A stretch of DNA of 6,787 nucleotides from positions 2,160,356 through 2,167,142 of the forward strand of contig CP070808.1 of assembly GCA_020343715.1 (NCBI GenBank), written 5' to 3'. Positions 1 through 5,279 of the stretch are shown in pieces. This DNA is from Thermoplasmata archaeon (GTDB lineage: Archaea > Thermoplasmatota > DTKX01 > GCA-020343715). A program made the position numbers and the translations under genes. Positions within the stretch are counted from its first letter, which is position 1, and each line of letters opens with the position of its first letter. Under the pieces are notes generated by a model that worked only from the letters and a program-made list of their open reading frames with translations, searched no databases and was not told the DNA's origin.

Positions 1-1
1 G

Positions 2-2479
2 GACCTGGTGTTCGCCAACAGCCGCAACAGAGACCAATGGCTGACGGAGAGCTATGTCTACTTCGGCAAGCCCTTGGGTGGTTTCGACTACAATGCGTCG
101 AAGATCGAGACGACTGGTGCCCACGACGTGAAGGTCGACGACCTGGACGGGGACGGGGACGAGGACATCGTGTTCGCGTGCTTCATCAACGACTCGGGAG
201 AGCTCACCCAACCCTCCAATGTCTTCATGAATGACGGGTCCGGTCGATTCCCGTACAACCCATCGCACTACCTTTACACCCGCGGGGCGATGTCCGTGGA
301 GGTGACGGACCTGGATGGGACCGGATGGAAGGACCTGGTCTTTGCCCAGCACACCAACGGCACATCGTTCCTGACTTGGTCTGACATCGAATTCGGAATG
401 GAGACAGGTTGGTACGACATGTTTTCCCGAAGTGTCCGAACGGCGGGCGCCTCCGACGTGGCGGTGGAGTACCTGTTCGACCCGGGGGACGCGGGTTACA
501 TGTCCCAGGCCATCACCCCCATCGACCCTGACTCGACGGGGGGCTTCCACACCTTGCGTTATACCGCCAATATAGGTGTCGACGTGAACGCAACGGTCCA
601 CGTCTTCGACGCCATCACCTGGGAGGTCCTGGCCAGCACCCGGATGGCATCGGGAACGAACGAGTGGGACCTGCGGGGCGAGGTCTACTTCAAGTCGCAC
701 CAGTCCATCCGCCTGGTCGTCGAGCTGCAGGGCCTGGAGGACCCCACGGACTTCACGCTGGACGAACTCTACGTCAACTGGACGGGCCGCGTCAAGGCCC
801 CTCCCGTGCTGGAGGGAATGGACCTCTCGGACCGGTTGGCCCTGCGCATGACCACAGTCACCCTCCGAGTTTGGAGCAGGGACGAGTACGACCCGCCCGA
901 GGACATGTTCCTGACCATCGAGCACCAGCTGTCCGGGGAGACGATGTGGAAGCGGGACATGGTCCGGTCCATGAAATGTGTCGAGGGGGTCTGGAACGTT
1001 GAACTGTACCTCGGACCCACGCTCCCAGTGGGGAACTACCGGTTCAAGGCATCGCTGATGGACCAGGACGGGATGGAGACGGAGATGGTCTCCCTGCGAA
1101 GCCTGGACGTCCTCAACCACGTACCAACGGCACCCGGGATCGCCCTAGAGCCCGAGAGGCCCACGACGGGTGACACCCTCAGGGTGACGATAACACGGTC
1201 GGCCAGGGACGAGGAGGGGCAGGGCCTCTCCTACAGGTTCTACTGGTACCGCATGGGCACCCTGGTGCCCGAGCTCACGTCGGACAGCGTGGGCCCTGAG
1301 CACACCTTCAAGGGCCAGAACTGGTCCGTGAAGGTGAAGGCCTTCGACGGCGACGACGAGGGCCCCGCCGCCACCGCGTGGGTGGTGATAGGCAACTCCC
1401 CGGTCACGACCGTGGGCCCCATCATGGAAATCATCATCCCCGAGGACGGTTCGTACGACGAGCTGTTCCTTACCGAGGTCTTCAACGATCCCGACGGAGG
1501 CCTGCTCTCCTTCTCATACGACACGGACATGATCCGCCTGGAAGTATCGATAGACGAGGTCACTGGCCAGGTGACGCTGACCCCCGAGGAGAACTGGTGG
1601 GGGGAGGGCACGATCACCTTCCGGGCCTCGGACGGGGACAGCGGGGCCGAGCTGACGGTCTCCGTCAGCGTGTCCTCGGTCAACGACCTGCCCTTCTTCG
1701 AGACGGTGAACGATGAGCCCGTCACGGGGGACACATACGAGTTAACGGTACGCCACGGCGAGGAGCTGTTGGTGTCCTTCACCGTCCACGACATAGACGG
1801 GGACGAAACGACGGTGATCGTGGACTCCGACGATGTGGACCTGGGGTCGGAGGAGCTGGGCTACATACCGCCCACGGACTTCGTGGGGCTCTTCACCTTC
1901 AACCTCTCCCTCCACGACGACGTGCAGCCGGGCATCCGGGTCAAGCTCACGTTCCTAGTGACCGTGGAGAACGTGAACGACCCCCCTGACCCGCCCAGGA
2001 TAACGTCGCCCCTGACGCGGAAGACGTTCAAGGTGAACGAGACATTCCGCCTGAGGGGCGAGTGCTTCGACCTGGACCAGATCTTCGGACAGGTGCTGAC
2101 CTACGCTTGGTCTTCCAACATATCTGGGCACCTCGGTGACGGCAGCAACATCACCGTGGCCATCGCCGAGGCGGGGACCCACCTCGTCACCCTCACCGTC
2201 AGCGACGGCGAGTTCGAGAGGACAGCCAGCATCGAGCTGGTCATCGAGCCCCTGGGGCAGGAGCCTGAGCCCCCGGGCCCCTCGAACGGGGGGAACGGTG
2301 GTGGTGGAGACGGTGGTGTACCAATGGGTCTGATCATGGCCATCCTGGCCGTGGTCATAATCGTGGTGCTGGCGGCTGTCCTCCTCGCGATGCGTGGGAG
2401 AGGGGTGGAGCCCTCCATGGCCGAAGAGGCGCCCGCTGAGCGGGAGTCGTCCGGGCCCGAGGGGGAGGGACCCGCCTAG
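2..2479 (+). CDS. Modular surface protein with FG-GAP/VCBS-like, cadherin-like and PKD-like domains and a C-terminal membrane anchor (5' partial)
   Basis: The frame is open from the first bases. The opening residues (DLVFANS) match the end of an FG-GAP/VCBS-type repeat, so the true start lies upstream and the GTG at 8 is not the start. Two such repeats are visible: an acidic calcium-loop-like DDLDGDGDED at nt 137-166 and DLDGTGWKDLVFA near nt 308-346. A beta-rich segment follows (about nt 470-790), then Ig-like segments (about 790-1115 and 1117-1390), two cadherin-like/tandem-95-like modules ending in V-ND-P signatures (NDLPFF near 1683, NDPPDPP near 1977), and a PKD-like domain (about 1985-2255, with a TLTVSDGEFE-like strand). 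A Gly/Pro-rich linker (about 2265-2317) leads to one hydrophobic helix (about 2318-2392), a basic stop-transfer RGRG and a short acidic tail. Topology is inferred: large extracellular part, cytoplasmic C-terminus. Such modules usually mediate adhesion, glycan or protein binding. No catalytic domain is visible, but the N-terminal part is missing. Confidence 0.88.
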   Translation, partial: DLVFANSRNRDQWLTESYVYFGKPLGGFDYNASKIETTGAHDVKVDDLDGDGDEDIVFACFINDSGELTQPSNVFMNDGSGRFPYNPSHYLYTRGAMSVEVTDLDGTGWKDLVFAQHTNGTSFLTWSDIEFGMETGWYDMFSRSVRTAGASDVAVEYLFDPGDAGYMSQAITPIDPDSTGGFHTLRYTANIGVDVNATVHVFDAITWEVLASTRMASGTNEWDLRGEVYFKSHQSIRLVVELQGLEDPTDFTLDELYVNWTGRVKAPPVLEGMDLSDRLALRMTTVTLRVWSRDEYDPPEDMFLTIEHQLSGETMWKRDMVRSMKCVEGVWNVELYLGPTLPVGNYRFKASLMDQDGMETEMVSLRSLDVLNHVPTAPGIALEPERPTTGDTLRVTITRSARDEEGQGLSYRFYWYRMGTLVPELTSDSVGPEHTFKGQNWSVKVKAFDGDDEGPAATAWVVIGNSPVTTVGPIMEIIIPEDGSYDELFLTEVFNDPDGGLLSFSYDTDMIRLEVSIDEVTGQVTLTPEENWWGEGTITFRASDGDSGAELTVSVSVSSVNDLPFFETVNDEPVTGDTYELTVRHGEELLVSFTVHDIDGDETTVIVDSDDVDLGSEELGYIPPTDFVGLFTFNLSLHDDVQPGIRVKLTFLVTVENVNDPPDPPRITSPLTRKTFKVNETFRLRGECFDLDQIFGQVLTYAWSSNISGHLGDGSNITVAIAEAGTHLVTLTVSDGEFERTASIELVIEPLGQEPEPPGPSNGGNGGGGDGGVPMGLIMAILAVVIIVVLAAVLLAMRGRGVEPSMAEEAPAERESSGPEGEGPA

Positions 2480-2531
2480 ACCGCAACCGATTTGAGGCCC
2501 CTTGCCGTTCCCATACCGGGGTTGGTACCGT

Positions 2532-3146
2532 ATGTCCCAGCGCGCCCAGGCATTGGAGGAGGACAAGGCCAGGCACAGGTTGCGTTCCCTGGTGCTGCTC
2601 ATCGTCTGCACCGCCATGGTGGTGGTGTACACCGTCTTCCTGGTGGTCATGGCCACCCACATGCCCAGGACCCTGGAGGAGGCCGAGGGGATCAGCGGCA
2701 TGTGGTCCACCGAGGTGGAGATGGAGTGGGGCAACCTGCTGGTGGAGCACACCTCGGACCTGTCCAAGGGGAACATGGACTGGGAGGTGACCCGTGGCCC
2801 CGACAACGAGACCATCGATGAGGGTTCCCACAAGGAGCACGGCGACGACCTCATCATCGTCGAGCTGGGAAAAGGAGGGACGTACGGGCTCCACCTGACC
2901 CCCTCTGGTGTGAACTCGGCCCTGGAGTACGACGTGACTGTTCGGGAGGTCTACCTGTCCCCCGTGACCATCGAGATGCTCTCTTTGGCGGCCCTCTTCG
3001 TGCTGGCTGTGCTGGCGCCCTTCCTCTGGTACGCCGCCGTGTCCCGCTACACCGCCCGCCACCGGGACCTCTACCGCCTCACTTGGATGGTCGTCGCGGG
3101 CACCATGGTCCTATCGGGCATAGTGGGGTTCTTCCCCTGGGTCTGA
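2532..3146 (+). CDS. Small integral membrane protein with an extracytoplasmic beta-rich loop, unknown function
   Basis: This 204-residue protein is not recognised as a named family. It has a charged cytoplasmic N-terminus (residues 1-18) and three hydrophobic helices at about 19-41, 147-170 and 183-203. Between helices 1 and 2 lies a polar segment of about 105 residues (42-146) with alternating beta-type stretches, for example LIIVELGKGGTYGLHL and ALEYDVTVREVYL. Its pattern resembles a small beta-sandwich facing outside the cell. The ATG at 2532 is preferred because residues upstream of it in frame (from a TTG at 2502) look non-coding. The ribosome site is weak (GGGGTTGG just upstream). It starts 52 bp after the surface protein with no obvious TATA box between, and a terminator follows directly, so the two are probably cotranscribed. 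A role as an accessory or assembly partner of the surface protein is possible but rests only on position. Confidence 0.82.
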   Translation: MSQRAQALEEDKARHRLRSLVLLIVCTAMVVVYTVFLVVMATHMPRTLEEAEGISGMWSTEVEMEWGNLLVEHTSDLSKGNMDWEVTRGPDNETIDEGSHKEHGDDLIIVELGKGGTYGLHLTPSGVNSALEYDVTVREVYLSPVTIEMLSLAALFVLAVLAPFLWYAAVSRYTARHRDLYRLTWMVVAGTMVLSGIVGFFPWV

Positions 3147-3170
3147 GCCCGGACCCTTTTCCGGGTTTTT
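3147..3170 (+). terminator. Hairpin plus T-run terminator after the membrane-protein gene
   Basis: CCCGG at 3148-3152 pairs with CCGGG at 3161-3165 across an 8-nt loop and is followed by TTTTT at 3166-3170. It begins within a base of the stop codon at 3144-3146. Archaeal RNA polymerase terminates at T-runs, so the T-run alone may suffice. It would close the surface-protein and membrane-protein transcript. Confidence 0.6.
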
Positions 3171-3185
3171 CTCAAGATGTACGGT

Positions 3186-3197
3186 ACCTTTAAGTGT
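3186..3197 (+). promoter_or_regulatory. Putative TATA-like element upstream of a possible small RNA
   Basis: ACCTTTAAGTG (TTTAAG at 3189-3194) resembles a weak archaeal TATA box. A start site about 25 nt downstream would fall near 3215-3220. It sits inside a cluster of five GTAC tetramers (3179, 3184, 3196, 3227, 3232), including TGTACGG twice at 3178-3184 and 3195-3201 and a palindromic CTGTACAG at 3230-3237. These could bind a regulator. There is no coding sequence directly downstream, so this is a weak call. Confidence 0.25.
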
Positions 3198-3233
3198 ACG
3201 GAACTGCATGTCCTCACGACCCCCCGGTACTGT

Positions 3234-3300
3234 ACAGTCCAGAGCCCCGAGGTCGAACAGATTCGCGGAGCGGAGGTGATGGGGAGCTCGAGGCGGCAGC
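3234..3300 (+). repeat. Diverged intergenic repeat, copy 1
   Basis: The core is GAGGTCGAACAGATTCGCGG at 3249-3268, followed by GGAGGTGATGGGGAGCTCG at 3272-3290. The left flank ACAGTCCAGAGCCCC matches ACACTCCATCGCCCC of copy 3 at most positions. Alignment to copy 2 needs a 3-nt gap, after which GCGGA, TGA, GAGCTC and CAGCCC are shared. Copies 1 and 2 are 219 nt apart at the core. Confidence 0.5.
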
Positions 3301-3313
3301 CCGCGCCTTCAAC

Positions 3314-3320
3314 TTTTTTT
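3314..3320 (+). terminator. Run of seven T, possible archaeal terminator
   Basis: An uninterrupted T7 follows a very G+C-rich segment. In archaea a T-rich stretch on the non-template strand can terminate without a stable hairpin. It could end a short transcript from the TATA-like element near 3190 or catch readthrough from the terminator at 3147-3170. Confidence 0.35.
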
Positions 3321-3380
3321 ACCGGGAAATTCAGCGGGCGCCCCGGCCGCCCTCGGGACACCCCCCGGCCACGGTACACC

Positions 3381-3420
3381 CAATGACAAGGATTATATCC
3401 CACTGGCACCCCTTGTGTTG
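3381..3420 (+). promoter_or_regulatory. Putative promoter of the zinc-ribbon/cupin operon, TATA-like box inside an inverted repeat
   Basis: GATTATATCC at 3391-3400 (TTATAT at 3393-3398) is the clearest TATA-like sequence in this gap. It is bracketed by ACAAGG at 3386-3391 and CCTTGT at 3411-3416, and ACAAGG recurs at 3422-3427, an arrangement compatible with a repressor site over the box. A start about 25 nt downstream (3418-3422) would leave a leader of about 270 nt before the zinc-ribbon gene. No TATA-like sequence of similar quality lies closer to that gene. Confidence 0.4.
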
Positions 3421-3465
3421 GACAAGGGAAACCAGGATCGGGAGGGGTAATAGGTGGGCCTCCCA

Positions 3466-3523
3466 TGGAGGTCGAACCGATCCGTGGCCCTGCGGACATG
3501 AGGAGGAGCTCCTCGGGTCAGCC
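3466..3523 (+). repeat. Diverged intergenic repeat, copy 2
   Basis: The core GAGGTCGAACCGATCCGTGG at 3468-3487 differs from copy 1 at three of 20 positions. After an extra 3 nt it continues with GCGGACATGAGG and GAGCTC to CAGCCC at 3519-3524, following copy 1. It contains the 12-nt palindrome GAGGAGCTCCTC. Similarity to copy 1 may extend weakly to GTACCGG (3532-3538), compared with TACCGGG after the T-run. Confidence 0.45.
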
Positions 3524-3573
3524 CTGCTGTTGTACCGGCGTCGACGCCTGCATCCTTCCTTCGTCGGGAGGCC

Positions 3574-3640
3574 ACACTCCATCGCCCCAGTTCGAACAGA
3601 TCCACTTCACGGTGGAGGTGAAGGGGAGCCCGGGCCGTGG
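3574..3640 (+). repeat. Diverged intergenic repeat, copy 3
   Basis: Copy 3 contains CAGTTCGAACAGATCC at 3588-3603 and GGAGGTGAAGGGGAGCCCGG at 3614-3633, matching copy 1 closely in both blocks. The left flank also matches copy 1. It is 339 nt from copy 1 and 120 nt from copy 2 at the core. The block between the two conserved parts (CACTTCACGGT) is diverged. Confidence 0.45.
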
Positions 3641-3690
3641 AGGGCCGAATCCCGACGGGGGAAAGACCGAAGTTGGGAGGGATTCCGGAA

Positions 3691-3936
3691 ATGGTAGGTC
3701 TGAACGTGGTGTGCCCCGTCTGCGGGGCGGAGGAGGAGATCGAGGCTTGCACCGTCGAGGAGGTCACGTCGCTGCTGACGTGCGCCATCCCGGCCTGCCC
3801 GGCATGCGGCTGGGCCCGGGAGGAGGACAAGGGCGACCCGTGCTGGGAACGGCTGAGCCCCGTCTTCTCGGCGGCCATCGACGGTCGTCATGTCGAACAG
3901 GGCTGGATAGACGAGCTGGCCCGTGGGCCCTCGTAG
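3691..3936 (+). CDS. Small cysteine-rich zinc-ribbon protein, function unknown
   Basis: This 81-residue acidic protein has CPVCG at residues 8-12 and CPACG at 36-40, the paired CxxC knuckles of a zinc ribbon. Further cysteines are at 20, 31 and 51. A single zinc site through C8, C11, C36 and C39 is the natural reading; the other cysteines could serve a second site or be structural. The rest is helix-like (VEEVTSLL; HVEQGWIDELARG). The ATG at 3691 is preferred over an in-frame GTG at 3637 because the added residues are low-complexity and overlap a repeat copy. A GGAGG at 3676-3680 serves the ATG, though its 10-nt spacing is slightly long. The gene is followed after 10 bp by the cupin gene, so they form an operon. 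No catalytic residues are evident. Possible roles are RNA, DNA or protein binding, or metal handling. Confidence 0.75.
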   Translation: MVGLNVVCPVCGAEEEIEACTVEEVTSLLTCAIPACPACGWAREEDKGDPCWERLSPVFSAAIDGRHVEQGWIDELARGPS

Positions 3937-3946
3937 GGTGAGGATC

Positions 3947-4285
3947 ATGGAAGGAAAGGGACATTGTGCAGTCATAGACGTGAACGACATCCTGGCCGAG
4001 CAGGTGGAGAAGTGGGTCAACGTGGACCTGACCCAGGTCAACGACGCCATCGTGCGCCTGGGCCTCTTCGAGGGCGAGTTCCACTGGCACAAGCACGACG
4101 TGGAGGACGAGCTGTTCTTCGTCCTCGAGGGAACGCTCCTCCTGGACCTCCCCGGGGGGACCGAGGAGCTAACACCGTGGCAGGGCTACACCGTGCCCCA
4201 CGGGGTGATGCACCGCACCCGCGCCGAGGAGCGGACGGTGGTGCTGATGATAGAGAAGGCGGGCGTGAAGCCCAGGGGAGATTGA
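3947..4285 (+). CDS. Single-domain cupin protein
   Basis: This 112-residue protein has the length expected of a minimal cupin_2 barrel. Cupin motif 1 reads HWHKHDVEDELFFVLEG (residues 46-62), giving the metal-ligand set H48, H50 and E55. Motif 2 is GYTVPHGVMHRT (80-91), giving the fourth ligand H89. All ligands are intact, so it should bind a divalent metal. Small archaeal cupins of this type include isomerases, dioxygenases and sugar-binding regulators, and the substrate cannot be read from sequence. The ATG at 3947 has a GGGTGAGG ribosome site just upstream that overlaps the zinc-ribbon stop codon. An in-frame GTG at 3923 would overlap the upstream gene and is rejected. The short spacing to the zinc-ribbon gene implies cotranscription and possibly translational coupling. 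Confidence 0.85.
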   Translation: MEGKGHCAVIDVNDILAEQVEKWVNVDLTQVNDAIVRLGLFEGEFHWHKHDVEDELFFVLEGTLLLDLPGGTEELTPWQGYTVPHGVMHRTRAEERTVVLMIEKAGVKPRGD

Positions 4286-4376
4286 TACCATACCCACAAT
4301 ACCATATGAAATTACTGTCACAGTGACAAGAATTCCATAGTAATATATATATCATATATGTGATTATCATTAATTG
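4286..4376 (+). promoter_or_regulatory. AT-rich promoter island of the fic-methyltransferase operon
   Basis: This 91-bp gap is strikingly AT-rich between G+C-rich genes. An extended TATA-like tract (TAATATATATATCATATAT, 4341-4359) is centred about 26 nt before the ATG at 4377. No Shine-Dalgarno sequence precedes that ATG, so a leaderless transcript is likely. Further upstream, ATACCATA occurs twice (4285-4292 and 4299-4306), with starts 14 nt apart. CATATG (4303-4308) and CATATATG (4353-4360) are small palindromes. The layout, with sites flanking a strong TATA region, suggests a tightly controlled promoter. Confidence 0.65.
4316..4328 (+). promoter_or_regulatory. Operator-like perfect palindrome TGTCACAGTGACA
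   Basis: TGTCAC and GTGACA are exact inverted copies around a single central A. The site lies about 15 bp upstream of the TATA tract, where a dimeric regulator could activate or repress. The Fic protein itself ends in a putative DNA-binding segment, so autoregulation is an option. The regulator cannot be identified from the window. Confidence 0.5.
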
Positions 4377-5267
4377 ATGCGTAAATCCATACTCCTCGCC
4401 CTGCGCGAGGAACTGCTGGACCGGTGCCCTCTCACCGCCCTCCCCCGGGACACGCTCCGGGGGACGTCGGCGTTGAACACCTGGGGCACCAACCACATCG
4501 AGGGCAACCGCCTCTCAAGGAAGGAGGTGGAGGACTTGCTGCTCCGCGACCGTTCGCCGGGGGGTCACAGCGTCCGGGACCTCATGGAGACGGTCCAGCA
4601 CGACCACGTGTTCCAGGGCCTCTTCGGCCGGATGGAACAGCGGATCGGGGCGGAGGCGGCGCTGGAGCTCCACGCCCTGGTGTTCTGGCGCATACTCCCC
4701 GACGCGGGCAAGCTCCGCCGGGTGCGGGTGCGCGTGGTGGGCTCGCCCCACCGGCCACCGGTACCCGAGTGGGTGCCCCGGGCGATGATGGAGTGGGAGG
4801 ACGAGCTGGAAGAGAGGGTGGCGGGCGAGGTGTTCGCCACCGCCGCCTGGATGCACCACCGGTTCGAGTCCATCCACCCCTTCACCGACGGCAACGGCCG
4901 AACGGGCAGGCTTCTCATGAACCTGTACCTGCTCAAGCACAGCTGGCCGCCCGTGCACGTGCTGCCCGAGGACAGGCAGGCCTACATGGACACCTTCGTG
5001 GGAGGCCACCAGGGGGACCACGCCGACCTGGAGCGTTTGCTCAGGGTCCTGATGGGAAGGTCCCTCCTGCTGCTGCTGGCCGATGTGGGGGACGAGGAGG
5101 ACAGGATGCTGCGAGTCAGCGAGCTCGCAAGGGACGGCCCGTACACCGCCAAGTACCTGGCGCTACGCGCCAGCCAGGGGCACCTCCCCGCAGAGAAGCG
5201 GAGGGGGCGATGGTGGACGACCAGACGTGCCGTGGGAGCCTACCGCCAGGTGGTGGGCAAGGACTGA
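4377..5267 (+). CDS. Fic-domain protein (predicted AMP-transferase) with N-terminal inhibitory motif and C-terminal DNA-binding-like segment
   Basis: This 296-residue protein carries the complete Fic core HPFTDGNGRTGR at residues 167-178: catalytic H167, acidic D171 for the metal, and the anion-binding GNGR. Fic enzymes usually transfer AMP from ATP onto a hydroxyl side chain of a target protein. The N-terminal TNHIEG (T38 to G43) fits the inhibitory (S/T)xxxE(G/N) motif, with E42 as the residue expected to block ATP. It is therefore a class II, self-inhibited Fic. The region at 112-137 (GKLRRVRVRVVGSPHRPP...) corresponds to the flap and Fic_N-type segment. Residues 247-290 (SELARDGPYTAKYLALRASQGHLPAEKRRGRWWTT in part) resemble the small helix-turn-helix or excisionase-like tail found on some Fic proteins. 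The ATG at 4377 is preferred over the TTG just before it. The methyltransferase gene follows after 12 bp. The target is unknown. Confidence 0.92.
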   Translation: MRKSILLALREELLDRCPLTALPRDTLRGTSALNTWGTNHIEGNRLSRKEVEDLLLRDRSPGGHSVRDLMETVQHDHVFQGLFGRMEQRIGAEAALELHALVFWRILPDAGKLRRVRVRVVGSPHRPPVPEWVPRAMMEWEDELEERVAGEVFATAAWMHHRFESIHPFTDGNGRTGRLLMNLYLLKHSWPPVHVLPEDRQAYMDTFVGGHQGDHADLERLLRVLMGRSLLLLLADVGDEEDRMLRVSELARDGPYTAKYLALRASQGHLPAEKRRGRWWTTRRAVGAYRQVVGKD

Positions 5268-5279
5268 GCGTCAGTCCTC

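Larger units (their letters stand above)
3217..3320 (+). ncRNA. Candidate small non-coding RNA (hypothetical)
   Basis: The candidate is defined only by context: a TATA-like element about 25 nt upstream and a run of seven T at 3314-3320. It lies in a stretch with no convincing protein gene. The roughly 100-nt segment is G+C rich and holds the first copy of the intergenic repeat, including GGAGGTGAT at 3272-3280, which is complementary to the usual 3' end of archaeal 16S rRNA. I do not recognise it as SRP RNA, RNase P RNA, a tRNA or a box C/D RNA. The 5' end is a guess. An alternative is that it is only the spacer between two operons. Confidence 0.2.
3420..3690 (+). other. Long non-coding leader region, possibly structured
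   Basis: No convincing gene was found in this stretch. The + frame entered at 3465 stays open, but it gives a Gly/Pro/Arg/Ser-rich product with no recognisable fold and runs out of frame through the zinc-ribbon gene, as expected of high-GC shadow reading. The stretch does hold repeat copies 2 and 3 and two 12-nt perfect palindromes, GAGGAGCTCCTC at 3502-3513 and GGCGTCGACGCC at 3537-3548. Either could form a short tetraloop hairpin in RNA. If the TATA-like box at 3393 is used, the region would be a 5' leader that could regulate the downstream genes. No known riboswitch class is recognised. Confidence 0.3.

Noticed and set aside
1955..2857. 300-codon minus-strand open frame
   Set aside because: It is antisense to the 3' end of the surface protein and the membrane-protein gene, both of which have convincing domain or membrane features. 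Its composition is that of a high-G+C shadow frame.
3071..3499. Minus-strand open frame across repeats 1 and 2
   Set aside because: The three repeats do give loosely similar peptides on this strand (LPITSAPRICSTSG-like in copy 1), but the frames differ between copies, no ribosome site or promoter was seen, and it overlaps the end of the membrane-protein gene.
3585..3605. tRNA T-arm-like GTTCGAAC
   Set aside because: No acceptor, D or anticodon arms could be paired around it, and it lies within the repeat core found three times.
3234..3640. CRISPR array
   Set aside because: Only three copies, strongly diverged, with spacings of 219 and 120 nt; no uniform spacers and no cas genes.
3637..3690. 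GTG start for the zinc-ribbon gene
   Set aside because: It would add 18 low-complexity residues overlapping repeat copy 3; the ATG at 3691 has its own GGAGG.
3465..3941. Open + frame of 158 codons through repeats 2 and 3
   Set aside because: The product is Gly/Pro/Arg-rich without a recognisable fold and overlaps the zinc-ribbon gene and cupin start in another frame. The long opening is explained by high G+C. Equal frame of the three repeats (offsets divisible by 3) could arise by chance.
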